Part shown: piece after piece, positions 28,303 through 37,508 of the stretch
How the letters are laid out: every line of letters begins with the position of its first letter
Position numbering within the stretch: position 1 is the stretch's first letter
Assembly: GCA_022824305.1 (NCBI GenBank)
Contig: JAJEAD010000080.1
Span: forward strand, 1-64,000
DNA from: Gammaproteobacteria bacterium
Lineage (GTDB): Bacteria > Pseudomonadota > Gammaproteobacteria > HK1
Length of the DNA: 64,000 nucleotides
Direction: 5' to 3'
The notes under the pieces: generated by a model
What the model saw: only the letters and a program-made list of their open reading frames with translations
What the model was told of the DNA's origin: nothing
Database searches by the model: none
Program-made: the position numbers and the translations under genes

Positions 28303-29229
28303 TCACGCACCGGAGGAAACTTCGGCGATGATGTCTCCGGCTCCCTGGGCGAGCAATCCCTCGGCCACCGCCACTCCGAGCGACTCGGGGGCGGAAGCCG
28401 GCCCGGTGCGCCGTTCGCGGAGAACACAAGTTCCGTCGGCCCGCGCCACGAGTCCCGCCATGCGGATCTCGCTCCCGTCACACTGCGCAAAGGCGCCCAC
28501 CGGCATCTGGCAGCCACCGCCCAGGCGCCGGTTCATCGCCCGTTCGGCGGCAACCTCCGCGGCAGCCTTCCCGTCGTGCAGCGGGGCGATGATCGATCGG
28601 ACCCGCTCGTCCCCGGAACGGCACTCGATGCCCATCACCCCCTGACCGCCGGCGGGAACGAAGCGTTCGGGGTCCAGGCGTTCGGCGATGCAATCCGCCC
28701 GCCCGAGGCGAAGGAGCCCGGCGACGGCGAGGACGACGGCATCGAAATCGCCGGCATCGAGACGGCGAAGGCGCGTGTCCACGTTGCCGCGCAGGTCCCG
28801 GACGACGAGGTCCGGGCGCAGTGCGAGAATCTGGCAGCGTCGCCGCAGGCTGGATGTGCCCACCACCGCTCCCCGGGGAAGCGAATCGAGGCGGGCGGAA
28901 TCCGCGCTCACCAGCGCGTCCCGGGGATCCTCTCTCGCACACAGGACGGGAAGTTCGAAGCCTTCGGCCAGCTCGACCGGCACGTCCTTCATGGAGTGCA
29001 CCGCGACGTCGGCCCCGCCTTCCTGCATCGTGCGCTCGAGGCGCTCGACGAAGAGGCCCTTGCCGCCGACCTCGGCGAGCGGTGTGGAGAGCCAGACGTC
29101 ACCCTGCGTCCTCACGGTGACCAGGTCCGCGCGAAGCCCCGCGTGCAGCTCCTCGAGGCGAGCCGCGACGTGCCTGGCCTGCCAGAGCGCGAGCAGGCTG
29201 CCACGGGTCGCGATGCGAATGCTCTCCAT
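28303..29229 (-). CDS. hemC: Hydroxymethylbilane synthase (porphobilinogen deaminase)
   Basis: 308 residues. The start matches the family (SIRIATRGSLLALWQA); active-site sequence HSMKDVPVELAEGF, GTSSLRRRCQ and the dipyrromethane-cofactor cysteine C240 in LGGGCQMPVGA are all present. It polymerises four porphobilinogens. No Shine-Dalgarno precedes the ATG; instead GATAAT sits six bases upstream, suggesting a leaderless message. First gene of hemC-hemD-ptsH-ptsI(-mgtE). Confidence 0.95.
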   Translation of the reverse strand: MESIRIATRGSLLALWQARHVAARLEELHAGLRADLVTVRTQGDVWLSTPLAEVGGKGLFVERLERTMQEGGADVAVHSMKDVPVELAEGFELPVLCAREDPRDALVSADSARLDSLPRGAVVGTSSLRRRCQILALRPDLVVRDLRGNVDTRLRRLDAGDFDAVVLAVAGLLRLGRADCIAERLDPERFVPAGGQGVMGIECRSGDERVRSIIAPLHDGKAAAEVAAERAMNRRLGGGCQMPVGAFAQCDGSEIRMAGLVARADGTCVLRERRTGPASAPESLGVAVAEGLLAQGAGDIIAEVSSGA

Positions 29230-29235
29230 CGGGCG

Positions 29236-29241
29236 ATTATC
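29236..29241 (-). promoter_or_regulatory. -10-like GATAAT six bases before the hemC start
   Basis: On the minus strand GATAAT is followed by six bases and the hemC ATG, which would place transcription start at or next to the start codon. A -35 match is weak. Confidence 0.35.
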
Positions 29242-29448
29242 AACCAATGCCGTCCCGAATCCACGAGAGACCCGATCGGAGCCCTGCTCCCGCGTCCACG
29301 CTTGCCTTCGCCGGCCGCGTCTCGTGCAAAATGACACGCTTCGCTCCTTCGACGGCGGGAGGCCGCCCCGGAGAGCGCAGCGCGCGACCTGGCGGAACTC
29401 CGGCTCCGGCCCTGAGGAGCCGGCCCATTCTCACGAGGACCTGAACCC

Positions 29449-30402
29449 ATGAGCCTGGAAGTCGGCGTGGTCATGGACCCGATCGAGTCCATCAACTTCA
29501 AGAAGGACAGCACTCTCGCCATGCTGCTCTCGGCACAGCAGCGCGGCTTCCGCCTCCGCTACATGGAGATGGGAGATCTCTTCGTCCGGGACGGAGAGGG
29601 CCGTGCCCGCATGCGCGAGCTGCGGGTGGCCAACGATCCCCGGTGCTGGTTCGAGCTCGATGCGCCGCGAACGCGTCCGCTCGGGGAGCTCGACGTGATC
29701 CTCATGCGCAAGGATCCGCCCTTCGACATGGAGTTCGTGTACAGCACGTACATCCTGGAGAGGGCGGAAGCGGAGGGGACCCTGGTGGTCAACCGGCCGC
29801 AGAGCCTGCGCGACGCGAACGAGAAGATGTACACGGCGTGGTTTGCATCGTGCTGCCCCCCGACGCTCGTGACCCGATCCCTGTCCTTGCTGCACGAGTT
29901 CCTCGCCGAACATGCCGACATCATCGTCAAGCCCCTCGACGGCATGGGCGGCATGTCCATCTTCCGGGTCAGGTCCGGTGAACCCAACACGAACGTCATC
30001 TTCGAGACGCTGACCGATAGCGGAATGCGCTACGCGATGGCGCAGCGCTTCGTTCCAGAAATCGCGGAGGGCGACAAGCGGGTTCTGCTCATCGAAGGCG
30101 AAGCGATGCCCTTCGCGCTCGCTCGCGTGCCCGCGGCCGACGACGCGCGAGGCAATCTCGCAGCGGGGGCACGCGCGGTGCCCATCGAAATCGGCGATCG
30201 CGAACGCGAGATCGCGCGCGCGGTCGGGCCGGTGGCACGCGAGAGGGGACTGATGTTCGTGGGCCTCGACGTCATCGGGGACTACCTCACCGAGGTCAAC
30301 GTGACCAGTCCCACCTGCATCCGGGAGATAGAGGCCGAATGCGACATCGACATCGCGGGGCGGCTCATGGATGCGATCGAGACCCGCGTGGGACGAGGAT
30401 AG
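29449..30402 (+). CDS. gshB: Glutathione synthetase
   Basis: 317 residues, the E. coli GshB size. The N-terminus has VGVVMDPIESINFKKDST, the nucleotide site region MRKDPPFDMEFVYSTYILE, and the ATP-grasp core DIIVKPLDGMGGMSIF and FVGLDVIGDYLTEVNVTSPT. It joins gamma-glutamylcysteine and glycine. GAGGA precedes the ATG. It leads the conserved gshB-tonB-yqgE-ruvX block known from Pseudomonas. Confidence 0.97.
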   Translation: MSLEVGVVMDPIESINFKKDSTLAMLLSAQQRGFRLRYMEMGDLFVRDGEGRARMRELRVANDPRCWFELDAPRTRPLGELDVILMRKDPPFDMEFVYSTYILERAEAEGTLVVNRPQSLRDANEKMYTAWFASCCPPTLVTRSLSLLHEFLAEHADIIVKPLDGMGGMSIFRVRSGEPNTNVIFETLTDSGMRYAMAQRFVPEIAEGDKRVLLIEGEAMPFALARVPAADDARGNLAAGARAVPIEIGDREREIARAVGPVARERGLMFVGLDVIGDYLTEVNVTSPTCIREIEAECDIDIAGRLMDAIETRVGRG

Positions 30403-30423
30403 AGTCCGACCCAGAGACCCGGA

Positions 30424-31479
30424 ATGTCCCGAGACCCGGTCCCGTCGACGAGTGGAGCGCAACTGACGATTCAGGCTCTCAGACGAATGCTCTTCCTGCC
30501 GGAGCGCGCCTTCGCCGGCCCCGGGCCGGCGCTCCCCGACGCTGCCACGGGGGCTGCCGCGGACCGACTGGCTCTCACTGTCTTTCTGGCGGCCGTCATC
30601 CACGCGCTGCTGATACTCGGCGTGACCTTCGGGCCGGAGGAACATGAGCAAGCGGAGCAACGCAGCATCGACGTCATCCTGGTGCAGGCGCGAAGCCCGA
30701 GCGCGCCTCGGGAGGCGCGCTACTTCGCGGAGGCTGACCAGCTCGGCGCGGACATCGCGCCCAAGCGCCACGCCGGGCGCAGCCCGCCCGCGCCCGACCC
30801 CGCGAGCGGCGTGCCGGCGCCCCTCGAGGCAACACTCCCGCCTGCCGGCATCCCGCCGGCAGAGAACGTGCAAGAGATCGACACCCCCCGGATACCACCC
30901 CCCTCCCCGCTCTCCCAGACCACGCTCCAGAGGGACCACGTCGCGCCCGAGCGGGTCCCGGAGCCGGATTCCCGGATGGGGTCCCGTTCCGCAGAGCCCG
31001 CCGCCGTTGCGTCCGGAGGCGAGGCGGGCGCCAGTTCCGCGAGCGCGGCGCGCCTGCGCGCCCGGGCCATGGAGGACCTGAGCGAGGACATCGCCCGGCG
31101 GCTGCAGGATTTCCGGGAGCGTCCGAGGCGAGAGTGGACCGCGACGCGCACGCGCGCGCACGCCTATGCCTCCTACATGGAGGAGTGGCGCCGGAAGGTG
31201 GAGCGAATCGGCAACCTCCACTACCCGGAGGAGGCGCGGCGCCTCGGGCTCTCGGGGAGCCTCTCCCTGGATGTCGCGCTGAAAGCGGACGGCACGGTGG
31301 TGGCCATCGTCCTCCGGCGCTCTTCGGGCGAAAGGGTGCTCGACGAGGCGGCGGCGCGCATCGTCCGGCTCGCGGCTCCTTTCGCCGCGTTTCCGCCCGC
31401 CATGCGGGACGAGATCGATGTCCTCCACATCGAGCGCACCTGGCAGTTCTCGTCCCGAAACGGGTTCAGCAGCCGCTGA
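30424..31479 (+). CDS. tonB: Energy transducer TonB
   Basis: 351 residues. One membrane segment near residues 50-70 (LALTVFLAAVIHALLILGVTF), a long Pro/Ala/Glu periplasmic spacer, and a C-terminal TonB domain (YASYMEEWRRKVERIGNLHY, then LSLDVALKADGTVV and ERTWQF). It transmits proton-motive force to outer-membrane receptors. No exbBD genes adjoin it. The start at 30424 gives a long cytoplasmic N-terminus; a shorter form is possible. Confidence 0.88.
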   Translation: MSRDPVPSTSGAQLTIQALRRMLFLPERAFAGPGPALPDAATGAAADRLALTVFLAAVIHALLILGVTFGPEEHEQAEQRSIDVILVQARSPSAPREARYFAEADQLGADIAPKRHAGRSPPAPDPASGVPAPLEATLPPAGIPPAENVQEIDTPRIPPPSPLSQTTLQRDHVAPERVPEPDSRMGSRSAEPAAVASGGEAGASSASAARLRARAMEDLSEDIARRLQDFRERPRREWTATRTRAHAYASYMEEWRRKVERIGNLHYPEEARRLGLSGSLSLDVALKADGTVVAIVLRRSSGERVLDEAAARIVRLAAPFAAFPPAMRDEIDVLHIERTWQFSSRNGFSSR

Positions 31480-31516
31480 GACGCGCTCCGCTCTGGCCTC
31501 GACCCACACCATTGCG

Positions 31517-31522
31517 GATAAT
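31517..31522 (+). promoter_or_regulatory. -10-like GATAAT seven bases before the yqgE start
   Basis: GATAAT is followed by seven bases and the ATG of yqgE with no ribosome-binding site between, consistent with a leaderless transcript internal to the gshB-tonB operon. No good -35 is visible. Confidence 0.3.
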
Positions 31523-31529
31523 CCGATGC

Positions 31530-32081
31530 ATGAATCTGACCAATCAGTTCCTCATCGCGATGCCCACGCTGGCGGATCCGAACTTCCATCGGACAGTGAC
31601 CTACATGTGCGCACACAGCGATGAAGGCGCGATGGGGATCGTGATCAACCGGCCGACGGAGCTCAGGCTCGCGGACGTGCTCGATCAGATGTCGATCCCG
31701 GTCTCCGACAACACGGTGAGCGACATCACGGTGCTGCAGGGCGGCCCGGTGTGCCGCGAACGCGGCTTCGTGCTCCACCAGCCCGCCGGAGAGTGGGATT
31801 CGACCCTGCGCGTGAGCGACGAGATTGGAATCGCAACCTCCCGCGACATCCTCTCCGAGATAGCCGAAGGCCGGGGACCGGAGCACTCCCTGATCGCGCT
31901 CGGCTACGCCGGATGGGGAGCCGGACAGCTCGAGCAGGAAGTGCTCGACAATGCATGGCTGAGCGGCCCGATCAGCAACACGATACTCTTCGACCTGCCC
32001 TACGAGGAAAGGTGGGCTTCGGCGGCACGATTGCTCGGTGTCGACCCCGAACGCCTCTCGGGTCAGGTGGGCCACGCGTGA
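31530..32081 (+). CDS. yqgE: YqgE/AlgH family protein
   Basis: 183 residues, the normal size. The start LTNQFLIAMPTLADPNFHRT and the later GIVINRPT, LQGGPVCRERGFVLH and LGYAGWGAGQLEQE are diagnostic. Its biochemical role is unsettled; AlgH was linked to alginate regulation in Pseudomonas. Its stop overlaps the GTG of the RuvX-containing fusion (GTGA). Confidence 0.95.
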   Translation: MNLTNQFLIAMPTLADPNFHRTVTYMCAHSDEGAMGIVINRPTELRLADVLDQMSIPVSDNTVSDITVLQGGPVCRERGFVLHQPAGEWDSTLRVSDEIGIATSRDILSEIAEGRGPEHSLIALGYAGWGAGQLEQEVLDNAWLSGPISNTILFDLPYEERWASAARLLGVDPERLSGQVGHA

Positions 32082-33421
32082 CCCGCGGGTCGTCGGCGCG
32101 AGACGCCTCCCCCCGGACCATCCTCGCATTCGACCACGGGCGACGGAACATCGGCGTCGCGGTGGGCCAGTCCCTTACCCGAACCGCCACGCCGCTCGCG
32201 ACCCTTCGCGCCCGCGACGCGGTTCCGGAGTGGGCCGCCCTCGCCCGACTCGTCGAAGGATGGCAGCCGCAGGCGATGGTCGTCGGCCTGCCGCTCAACA
32301 TGGACGGCACGGAGCAGGACACGACCCGCCTCGCGCGGCGCTTTCGCAACGAGCTCGAAAGGAGGTTCGGGGTACCGGTCCATCTCGTGGACGAACGGCT
32401 CTCGACGCGGGAGGCGCGCGAGCGTCTTGCCCGGGGCGGGCGCGCCGGAGCGGACGACGATCCCGTGGCGGCGCAGGTGATCCTGGAGGACTGGTTCTCC
32501 CAGAACTCGAGGCGAGAGCTCGCGACCCCGGCTTCCCGGCGCGGAACCATCTTCGAGGAAGAGGCCCGGATTCTCGAGCACGAGCGCTTCGAGGCGGGCC
32601 AGCACCGGCTGCGCATGCAAAGCCCCCGAATTGCCGGGACCGCGCTGCCCGGCTCCTTCGTTCACGTCCGCTGCGATGCCCTGCTCCCGATGCGCCGACC
32701 CATGTCGATCCTCGAAGCGGAGCGCGAAATGGGCTGGGTGGATCTGCTCTTCAAGGAGGTCGGCACCGGCACCCGCCTCCTCGCCCGAAAGGAGGTCGGG
32801 GCGCGCCTCAGTCTCCTCGGGCCGATCGGGAATCACTTCGAGGCGCTGCCGGGCTCCTCGCGCCCCCTGCTCCTCGGTGGCGGAGTGGGAATGCCGCCCG
32901 TGGTGTTCCTCGCCCGGTACTGGCGGGAGTCGCATCCGCAGCTCTCTCCGCTGGTGCTGCTGGGCTCCGAGGTGCCCTTTCCCTTCACCGTCTGCAGGGC
33001 GTCGGCGGGGCCGCAGCTCCCGGCGGGGGCGGACACGGGGATGGAGGCGCTGGAGCGCCTGGGTGTCGCGAGCCGGCTGGCCAGTCGCGCCGGGCTCGAG
33101 GGTTGCTACCCGGGTCACGTCACCGACCTCGCACGCGACTGGCTCCGGCGGCTTCCACCGGAGGCACGCCGGGAGGTAGCCCTGTACGCCTGCGGACCCG
33201 TTGCCATGCTGGAGGCGGCCGCTGCCCTCGCCGAAGAGTACTCGCTGCCGGCGCAGGTGTGCCTGGAAGAATACATGGCGTGCGCGGTGGGGGGATGCGC
33301 GGGATGCGCGGTGCGAATCCACGGCCCCTCCGGTCCCGCGATGCGGCGGGTGTGCGTGGATGGCCCCGTATTCGATGCGCACCGGGTAGTGTGGCCCCGA
33401 GCGGACGCCTCCCCATCCTGA
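32078..33421 (+). CDS. RuvX (YqgF) resolvase fused to a PyrK-like dihydroorotate dehydrogenase electron-transfer protein
   Basis: A single 447-residue frame. Residues 1-~148 are a complete YqgF/RuvX Holliday-junction resolvase or 16S rRNA processing nuclease: ILAFDHGRRNIGVAVGQS, VVGLPLNMDGTEQD, VDERLSTREA and DDPVAAQVILEDWF. From ~157 a ferredoxin-reductase-like domain follows: TIFEEEARILEHERFEAGQH, GSFVHVRC, GGGVGMPPVVFLARY, YACGPVAMLEAAA, and a C-terminal [2Fe-2S] cluster (CLEEYMACAVGGCAGC and a later Cys), as in PyrK. No stop codon and no ATG/GTG/TTG lies in frame in the ~10-codon junction. In relatives these are neighbouring separate genes, so this is a true fusion or a lost stop. Confidence 0.88.
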   Translation: MTRGSSARDASPRTILAFDHGRRNIGVAVGQSLTRTATPLATLRARDAVPEWAALARLVEGWQPQAMVVGLPLNMDGTEQDTTRLARRFRNELERRFGVPVHLVDERLSTREARERLARGGRAGADDDPVAAQVILEDWFSQNSRRELATPASRRGTIFEEEARILEHERFEAGQHRLRMQSPRIAGTALPGSFVHVRCDALLPMRRPMSILEAEREMGWVDLLFKEVGTGTRLLARKEVGARLSLLGPIGNHFEALPGSSRPLLLGGGVGMPPVVFLARYWRESHPQLSPLVLLGSEVPFPFTVCRASAGPQLPAGADTGMEALERLGVASRLASRAGLEGCYPGHVTDLARDWLRRLPPEARREVALYACGPVAMLEAAAALAEEYSLPAQVCLEEYMACAVGGCAGCAVRIHGPSGPAMRRVCVDGPVFDAHRVVWPRADASPS

Positions 33422-33552
33422 GCCCTCGCGCCCCTTCCCCTGACCACGCCGGAGCCGCGCGTTGGAGTGCCGGTGATACACTCGCAGGCGCCGCATCGGG
33501 CGCTTTGGAAGCATGCAGCGCCCGCGGAAGTGTCGCCGCAGGCATCTGACCC

Positions 33553-34095
33553 ATGAAGGACCCGGTCCGCATCGAGATCGCAAGGCCGGCGGACGCGCCG
33601 GCGATTGCGCAGATGTCGCGCGATCTCATCGAGTACTCCCTTCCCTGGAGCTGGCAGGCGCCGCGCGTGCTCCGCCACGTGCAGCGCGACGAATCGACCG
33701 TGATCACGTCACGCTGGCGGGGTGAGTTCGCGGGATTCGCGATCATGCGTTTCGGCGTCGAAGAAGCGCACCTGGACCTTCTCGCGGTTCACTCGCGCCT
33801 GCAGCGCCGGGGAGTGGGAGCGGCGATGCTGCGCTGGCTGGAAGACTCCGCGCGAGTCGCGGGGACATCGGTCGTTCACCTGGAAGTGAGGGAGACGAAC
33901 CACGGCGGCCGCGCCTTCTACCGCCGACTGGGCTACCGGCGGGTGGGTCGCGTTCCCGGCTACTACTGCAACCGCGAGGCCGCGCTCTGCCTCGCGCGCG
34001 ACCTGTGGGAGGGGCGCGACGCGCAAATCGCTCCGGCCCCCCGCTCCTCTCCCTGGACCGCGCTGATTGCCGCCCCCGGCTTCATCCCTCGCTGA
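33553..34095 (+). CDS. GNAT-family N-acetyltransferase (RimI-like)
   Basis: 180 residues. The acetyl-CoA-binding pattern is clear: LDLLAVHSRLQRRGVGAAMLRWLE (motif A with RRGVGA) and ETNHGGRAFYRRLGYRRVGRVPGYY (motif B), which resembles protein N-terminal acetyltransferases. The last ~20 residues are an Ala/Pro tail. It occupies the place between the ruvX block and yggS where Pseudomonas has pilT. Substrate not assignable. Confidence 0.85.
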   Translation: MKDPVRIEIARPADAPAIAQMSRDLIEYSLPWSWQAPRVLRHVQRDESTVITSRWRGEFAGFAIMRFGVEEAHLDLLAVHSRLQRRGVGAAMLRWLEDSARVAGTSVVHLEVRETNHGGRAFYRRLGYRRVGRVPGYYCNREAALCLARDLWEGRDAQIAPAPRSSPWTALIAAPGFIPR

Positions 34096-34271
34096 GAGGA
34101 CATGCACCCAGTCTCCGTGCTCCGCTCGCTGCGACACTCCGGTACCGTCCTTCGCTCGCGTCCCGTGTCACGACGGCCACCGATGCCGGAGGGCCGGCGT
34201 CGGGCGAACGCATCCCGGTCGGGGGCGGAGTGCGCCCGTTCTTCCATCGGAGTGCTCGTGGGGAGAGCGGG

Positions 34272-34967
34272 ATGAGTTACGGGACCGCATCGCGCCTCGC
34301 CGCCCTCAGGGAACGCATCCGCGCCCTCGAGCACCGCTACGGGCGCGTCGAGGGCAGCGTCCGTCTTCTCGCGGTGAGCAAGACGAAGAGCGCCGCCATG
34401 GTGCGGGAGGCCTTCGAGTCGGGGCAGCGGGACTTCGGGGAGAACCAGCTCCAGGACGCGCTCGGCAAGCTCGACGCGCTCTCGGACCTTCCCTTGAACT
34501 GGCACTTCATCGGCCACGTGCAATCCAACAAGACCCGGGAAATCGCGGCGCGCTTCCGGTGCGTGCAGAGCGTCGATCGGGCGCGCATCGCGGAACGCCT
34601 CAGCGATCAGCGGCCGCCCGACCTGCCACCCCTCGATGTATGCATCCAGGTCAACGTCAGCGCGGAGTCGTCGAAGTCCGGCATTGCGCCCGACGACGTG
34701 CCCGCGCTCGCCCGCCGAATCCTGGACCTGCCGATGCTGCGACTGCGCGGCCTGATGGCGATCCCGCGGCCGGAGAAGGGCCTGGAGGCGCAGCGTCTCC
34801 CCTTCCGCCGGATGCGCGCGCTGATGGACGCGCTCGCGGCGGAGGGCATCGCGCTGGATACCCTGTCCATCGGCATGAGCGACGATCTCGAAGCCGCAGT
34901 CGCGGAGGGCGCCACCATGGTGCGCATCGGCACCGCCATATTCGGGCCTCGCGACCGGGCGCGGTGA
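34272..34967 (+). CDS. yggS: YggS family pyridoxal phosphate homeostasis protein
   Basis: 231 residues of the PLP-binding, racemase-fold family. The PLP lysine is in LLAVSKTKSAAMVREAF; FGENQLQDALGK, WHFIGHVQSNK, CIQVNVSAESSKSG and LSIGMSDDLEAAVAEGATMVRIGTAIFG follow. It buffers cellular PLP rather than catalysing a reaction. It heads the conserved yggS-proC-yggT order. Confidence 0.95.
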   Translation: MSYGTASRLAALRERIRALEHRYGRVEGSVRLLAVSKTKSAAMVREAFESGQRDFGENQLQDALGKLDALSDLPLNWHFIGHVQSNKTREIAARFRCVQSVDRARIAERLSDQRPPDLPPLDVCIQVNVSAESSKSGIAPDDVPALARRILDLPMLRLRGLMAIPRPEKGLEAQRLPFRRMRALMDALAAEGIALDTLSIGMSDDLEAAVAEGATMVRIGTAIFGPRDRAR

Positions 34968-35219
34968 GCCGGTTCGGGGACCGGGCACCAGGCTCCGGCC
35001 CGCTACGCCGTGTCGTCGCACGCGCAACGGCGCCGGCCTTCCCGCGATCCAGCGACGCGCCCCGCCCTGCCGATGCGCGACAGCCCCCAGGTGATCGCAC
35101 CCGGAAGGGATCGAGCGCCCTCGAGTCCCGGACACGGGCCGTGCCTTGAGAAAAACTCCCGCGAATTGCGGATAATTCCAATCGACGCACTATCAGACTC
35201 TGCACCGTATCCTTCGCGA

Positions 35220-36050
35220 ATGTCCCAATCGCCCGACATCGCCTTCATCGGCAGCGGCAACATGGCGACCAGCCTGATCGGAGGCCTCGTCGCCCGGGGC
35301 ACCGCTCCGGACACGATATGGACCTCCGACAGTGTCGCCGAGCAGCGCGAGGCGATCGGGAATCGATTCGGAGTACGCACGAGCTCCGACAACGCGCTCG
35401 CCGCGAGCCGGGCCGGAGTCGTGGTGCTCGCGGTCAAGCCGCAGCAGATGGAAGAGGCGACCCGGTCGGTCGCCGGGGCGTGCGCGCGGCACTCTCCCCT
35501 CGTAATCTCCATCGCGGCCGGGGTCCGGGTTCGCGACATCCGGGAGTGGCTCGGAGCCGAGGCCGCGATCGTGCGCACCATGCCCAACACTCCGGCTCTG
35601 GTGGGAGAAGGCGCCACCGCCCTCTACGCGAACGAGCACGTCGCGGAGGAGGGCCGCGGGCGGGCCGAGGCGATTCTCGCCGCGGTGGGGAGCACGGTCT
35701 GGGTCGGCGACGAGGCGCTGCTCGATGCGGTCACCGCGCTCTCGGGTTCGGGGCCTGCCTACTTCTTTCTCCTCATGGAGCTTATGGAACGCAACGGCGT
35801 CGCACTCGGTCTCGATCGGGAAACGGCGAGGGCCCTCACCCTGCAGACCGCGCTCGGCGCCGCGCGCGTGGCGCAGGAAAGCGGAGAAGCGCCGCAGACC
35901 CTGCGCGAACGGGTAACCTCGGCGGGCGGCACCACCGAACGGGCGTTGCAGCGCCTTGCGGAGGGGGGCATCGAGGATCTCTTCGCGGCCGCGCTGCGTG
36001 CCGCCCGGGACCGCTCCGTCGAGCTGGGACAGGCCTCCGGAGGAGGATAG
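35220..36050 (+). CDS. proC: Pyrroline-5-carboxylate reductase
   Basis: 276 residues. The Rossmann start IAFIGSGNMATSLIGGL, the central VLAVKPQQM, RTMPNTPALVGEGATALYA and the helix-bundle signature LLDAVTALSGSGPAYFF with VTSAGGTTERAL are typical. It catalyses the last step of proline synthesis. The ATG at 35220 aligns with the family start; upstream in-frame sequence has no Rossmann character. yggT begins at the very next base. Confidence 0.96.
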   Translation: MSQSPDIAFIGSGNMATSLIGGLVARGTAPDTIWTSDSVAEQREAIGNRFGVRTSSDNALAASRAGVVVLAVKPQQMEEATRSVAGACARHSPLVISIAAGVRVRDIREWLGAEAAIVRTMPNTPALVGEGATALYANEHVAEEGRGRAEAILAAVGSTVWVGDEALLDAVTALSGSGPAYFFLLMELMERNGVALGLDRETARALTLQTALGAARVAQESGEAPQTLRERVTSAGGTTERALQRLAEGGIEDLFAAALRAARDRSVELGQASGGG

Positions 36051-36620
36051 ATGGGCTCCTCTCCCTTCGACGACGCCTCGACCTTCCTGATCCGCACGCT
36101 GTGCGATCTCTACGTCTTCGTGTTGATGCTGCGCTTTCTCCTGCAGCTCATGCGCGCGGACTTCTACAATCCCATCTCGCAGTTCGTGGTCCGGGCGACC
36201 CAGGCCCCCCTACGGCCGCTGCGACAAGTGCTCCCGAGCCCGCGGGGAGTCGACCTCGCCTCGCTGCTGCTGATGCTGGTGCTCGGATTCGTGAAGATCC
36301 TGCTCGTGACCGGTGTGTACGGCCATGTTCCGCCCGTCGCCACGATGCTGATCCTGGCGGTGGCCGACATCGCGCGCCTCATGCTGAACGTGTTCTTCTG
36401 GGCGATCGTGATCCGGGTCGTGATGAGCTGGGTGAGCCCCGGCGCACGCAACCCCGTCAGTCACCTGGTGGGCAGTCTGACCGAGCCCCTGCTGGAGCGT
36501 GCCCGGCAGATCCTGCCTCCCATGTCGGGCTTCGACCTGTCCCCGATCCCGGTGTTGATCGCGCTCCAGCTCGCCCAGATCCTGGTGGTGAGCCCGTTGC
36601 GCAGCTTCGCCGGGCTGTAG
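36051..36620 (+). CDS. yggT: YggT family membrane protein
   Basis: 189 residues with two YggT repeats, each a hydrophobic helix pair followed by the family-type motif (FLLQLMRADFYNPISQFV; VIRVVMSWVSPGARNPVSHLV and LTEPLLERARQILP). An inner-membrane protein; family members have been linked to osmotic tolerance and to envelope/division functions. It abuts proC with no gap, so translation is coupled. Confidence 0.93.
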   Translation: MGSSPFDDASTFLIRTLCDLYVFVLMLRFLLQLMRADFYNPISQFVVRATQAPLRPLRQVLPSPRGVDLASLLLMLVLGFVKILLVTGVYGHVPPVATMLILAVADIARLMLNVFFWAIVIRVVMSWVSPGARNPVSHLVGSLTEPLLERARQILPPMSGFDLSPIPVLIALQLAQILVVSPLRSFAGL

Positions 36621-36742
36621 CCGCAGTGTTTCACCGACTTTCTCGCTCGCGGACGCGTTCGCCCCGCCCCTGCCGACATCTTCGCGTCCGCAGCTTCCGA
36701 GAGTCGGTGACACATCGCGGCTGAGCGCGGGGTCGGGCGCCG

Positions 36743-37393
36743 GTGGAAACCTTCCAGCGGGACTTCATCGACTTCGCGCTCGATTGCGAGGTCCTGCGCT
36801 TCGGTCGCTTCGTGCTGAAGTCCGGACGCGAGAGCCCGTACTTCTTCGACAGCGGCCGCTTCGATTCCGGAGCCCGGTTGCAGCGGCTGGCCGCCTTCTA
36901 CGTGGACGCGCTGCTCTCGGCGGGGACCGCCTTCGAGAGCGTCTACGGCCCCGCCTACAAGGGCATCCCCCTCGCCACCGCGGTCGCGGTCGAGTGGAGC
37001 CGGCGCACCGGAAGCGACGTCCCCTGGTGCTTCAACCGCAAGGAGGCCAAGGACCACGGCGAGGGAGGCATGGTGGTGGGCGCCCGCCCCCGGGGCAGGG
37101 TGCTCATCGTCGACGACGTGGTGTCCGCCGGCACCTCCACCCGGGAATCGGCGGCCATCATCCGGGAAGCAGGCGCCCGGCCCGCCGCGCTCGCCGTCGC
37201 GCTGGACCGCGGGGAGAGAGGACGGGGACCGTTGCGCGCGAGCGAGGAAATGGGTCGAGAGCTCGGTCTCGAAGTCGTGAGCATCATCCGCCTCGAGCAT
37301 CTCGTCGAGTACCTCGAAGCACGAGGCGACGAGCCCGCGGCCCTTCGCCGCGTCGTGGAGTACCGGGAGCGTTACGGCGCGCTCGGTCGATAG
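36743..37393 (+). CDS. pyrE: Orotate phosphoribosyltransferase
   Basis: 216 residues. The start FQRDFIDFALDCEVLRFGRFVLKSGRESPYFF, the loop FNRKEAKDHGEGG and the PRPP motif VLIVDDVVSAGTSTRES are diagnostic. It converts orotate and PRPP to OMP in pyrimidine synthesis. The start is GTG. It converges with slmA, whose gene ends 115 bp away. Confidence 0.96.
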   Translation: METFQRDFIDFALDCEVLRFGRFVLKSGRESPYFFDSGRFDSGARLQRLAAFYVDALLSAGTAFESVYGPAYKGIPLATAVAVEWSRRTGSDVPWCFNRKEAKDHGEGGMVVGARPRGRVLIVDDVVSAGTSTRESAAIIREAGARPAALAVALDRGERGRGPLRASEEMGRELGLEVVSIIRLEHLVEYLEARGDEPAALRRVVEYRERYGALGR

Positions 37394-37508
37394 CCGGCGT
37401 GGCGCTCGTCCCCTTCTCCCCCACGTGGATCACCGGCTCTCGGGGTGCGGTCCACCGGGCCCGCGCCACTGCCTTTCCCGTCCCCCGTTCACCGCCCCGG
37501 CCAAGTGC

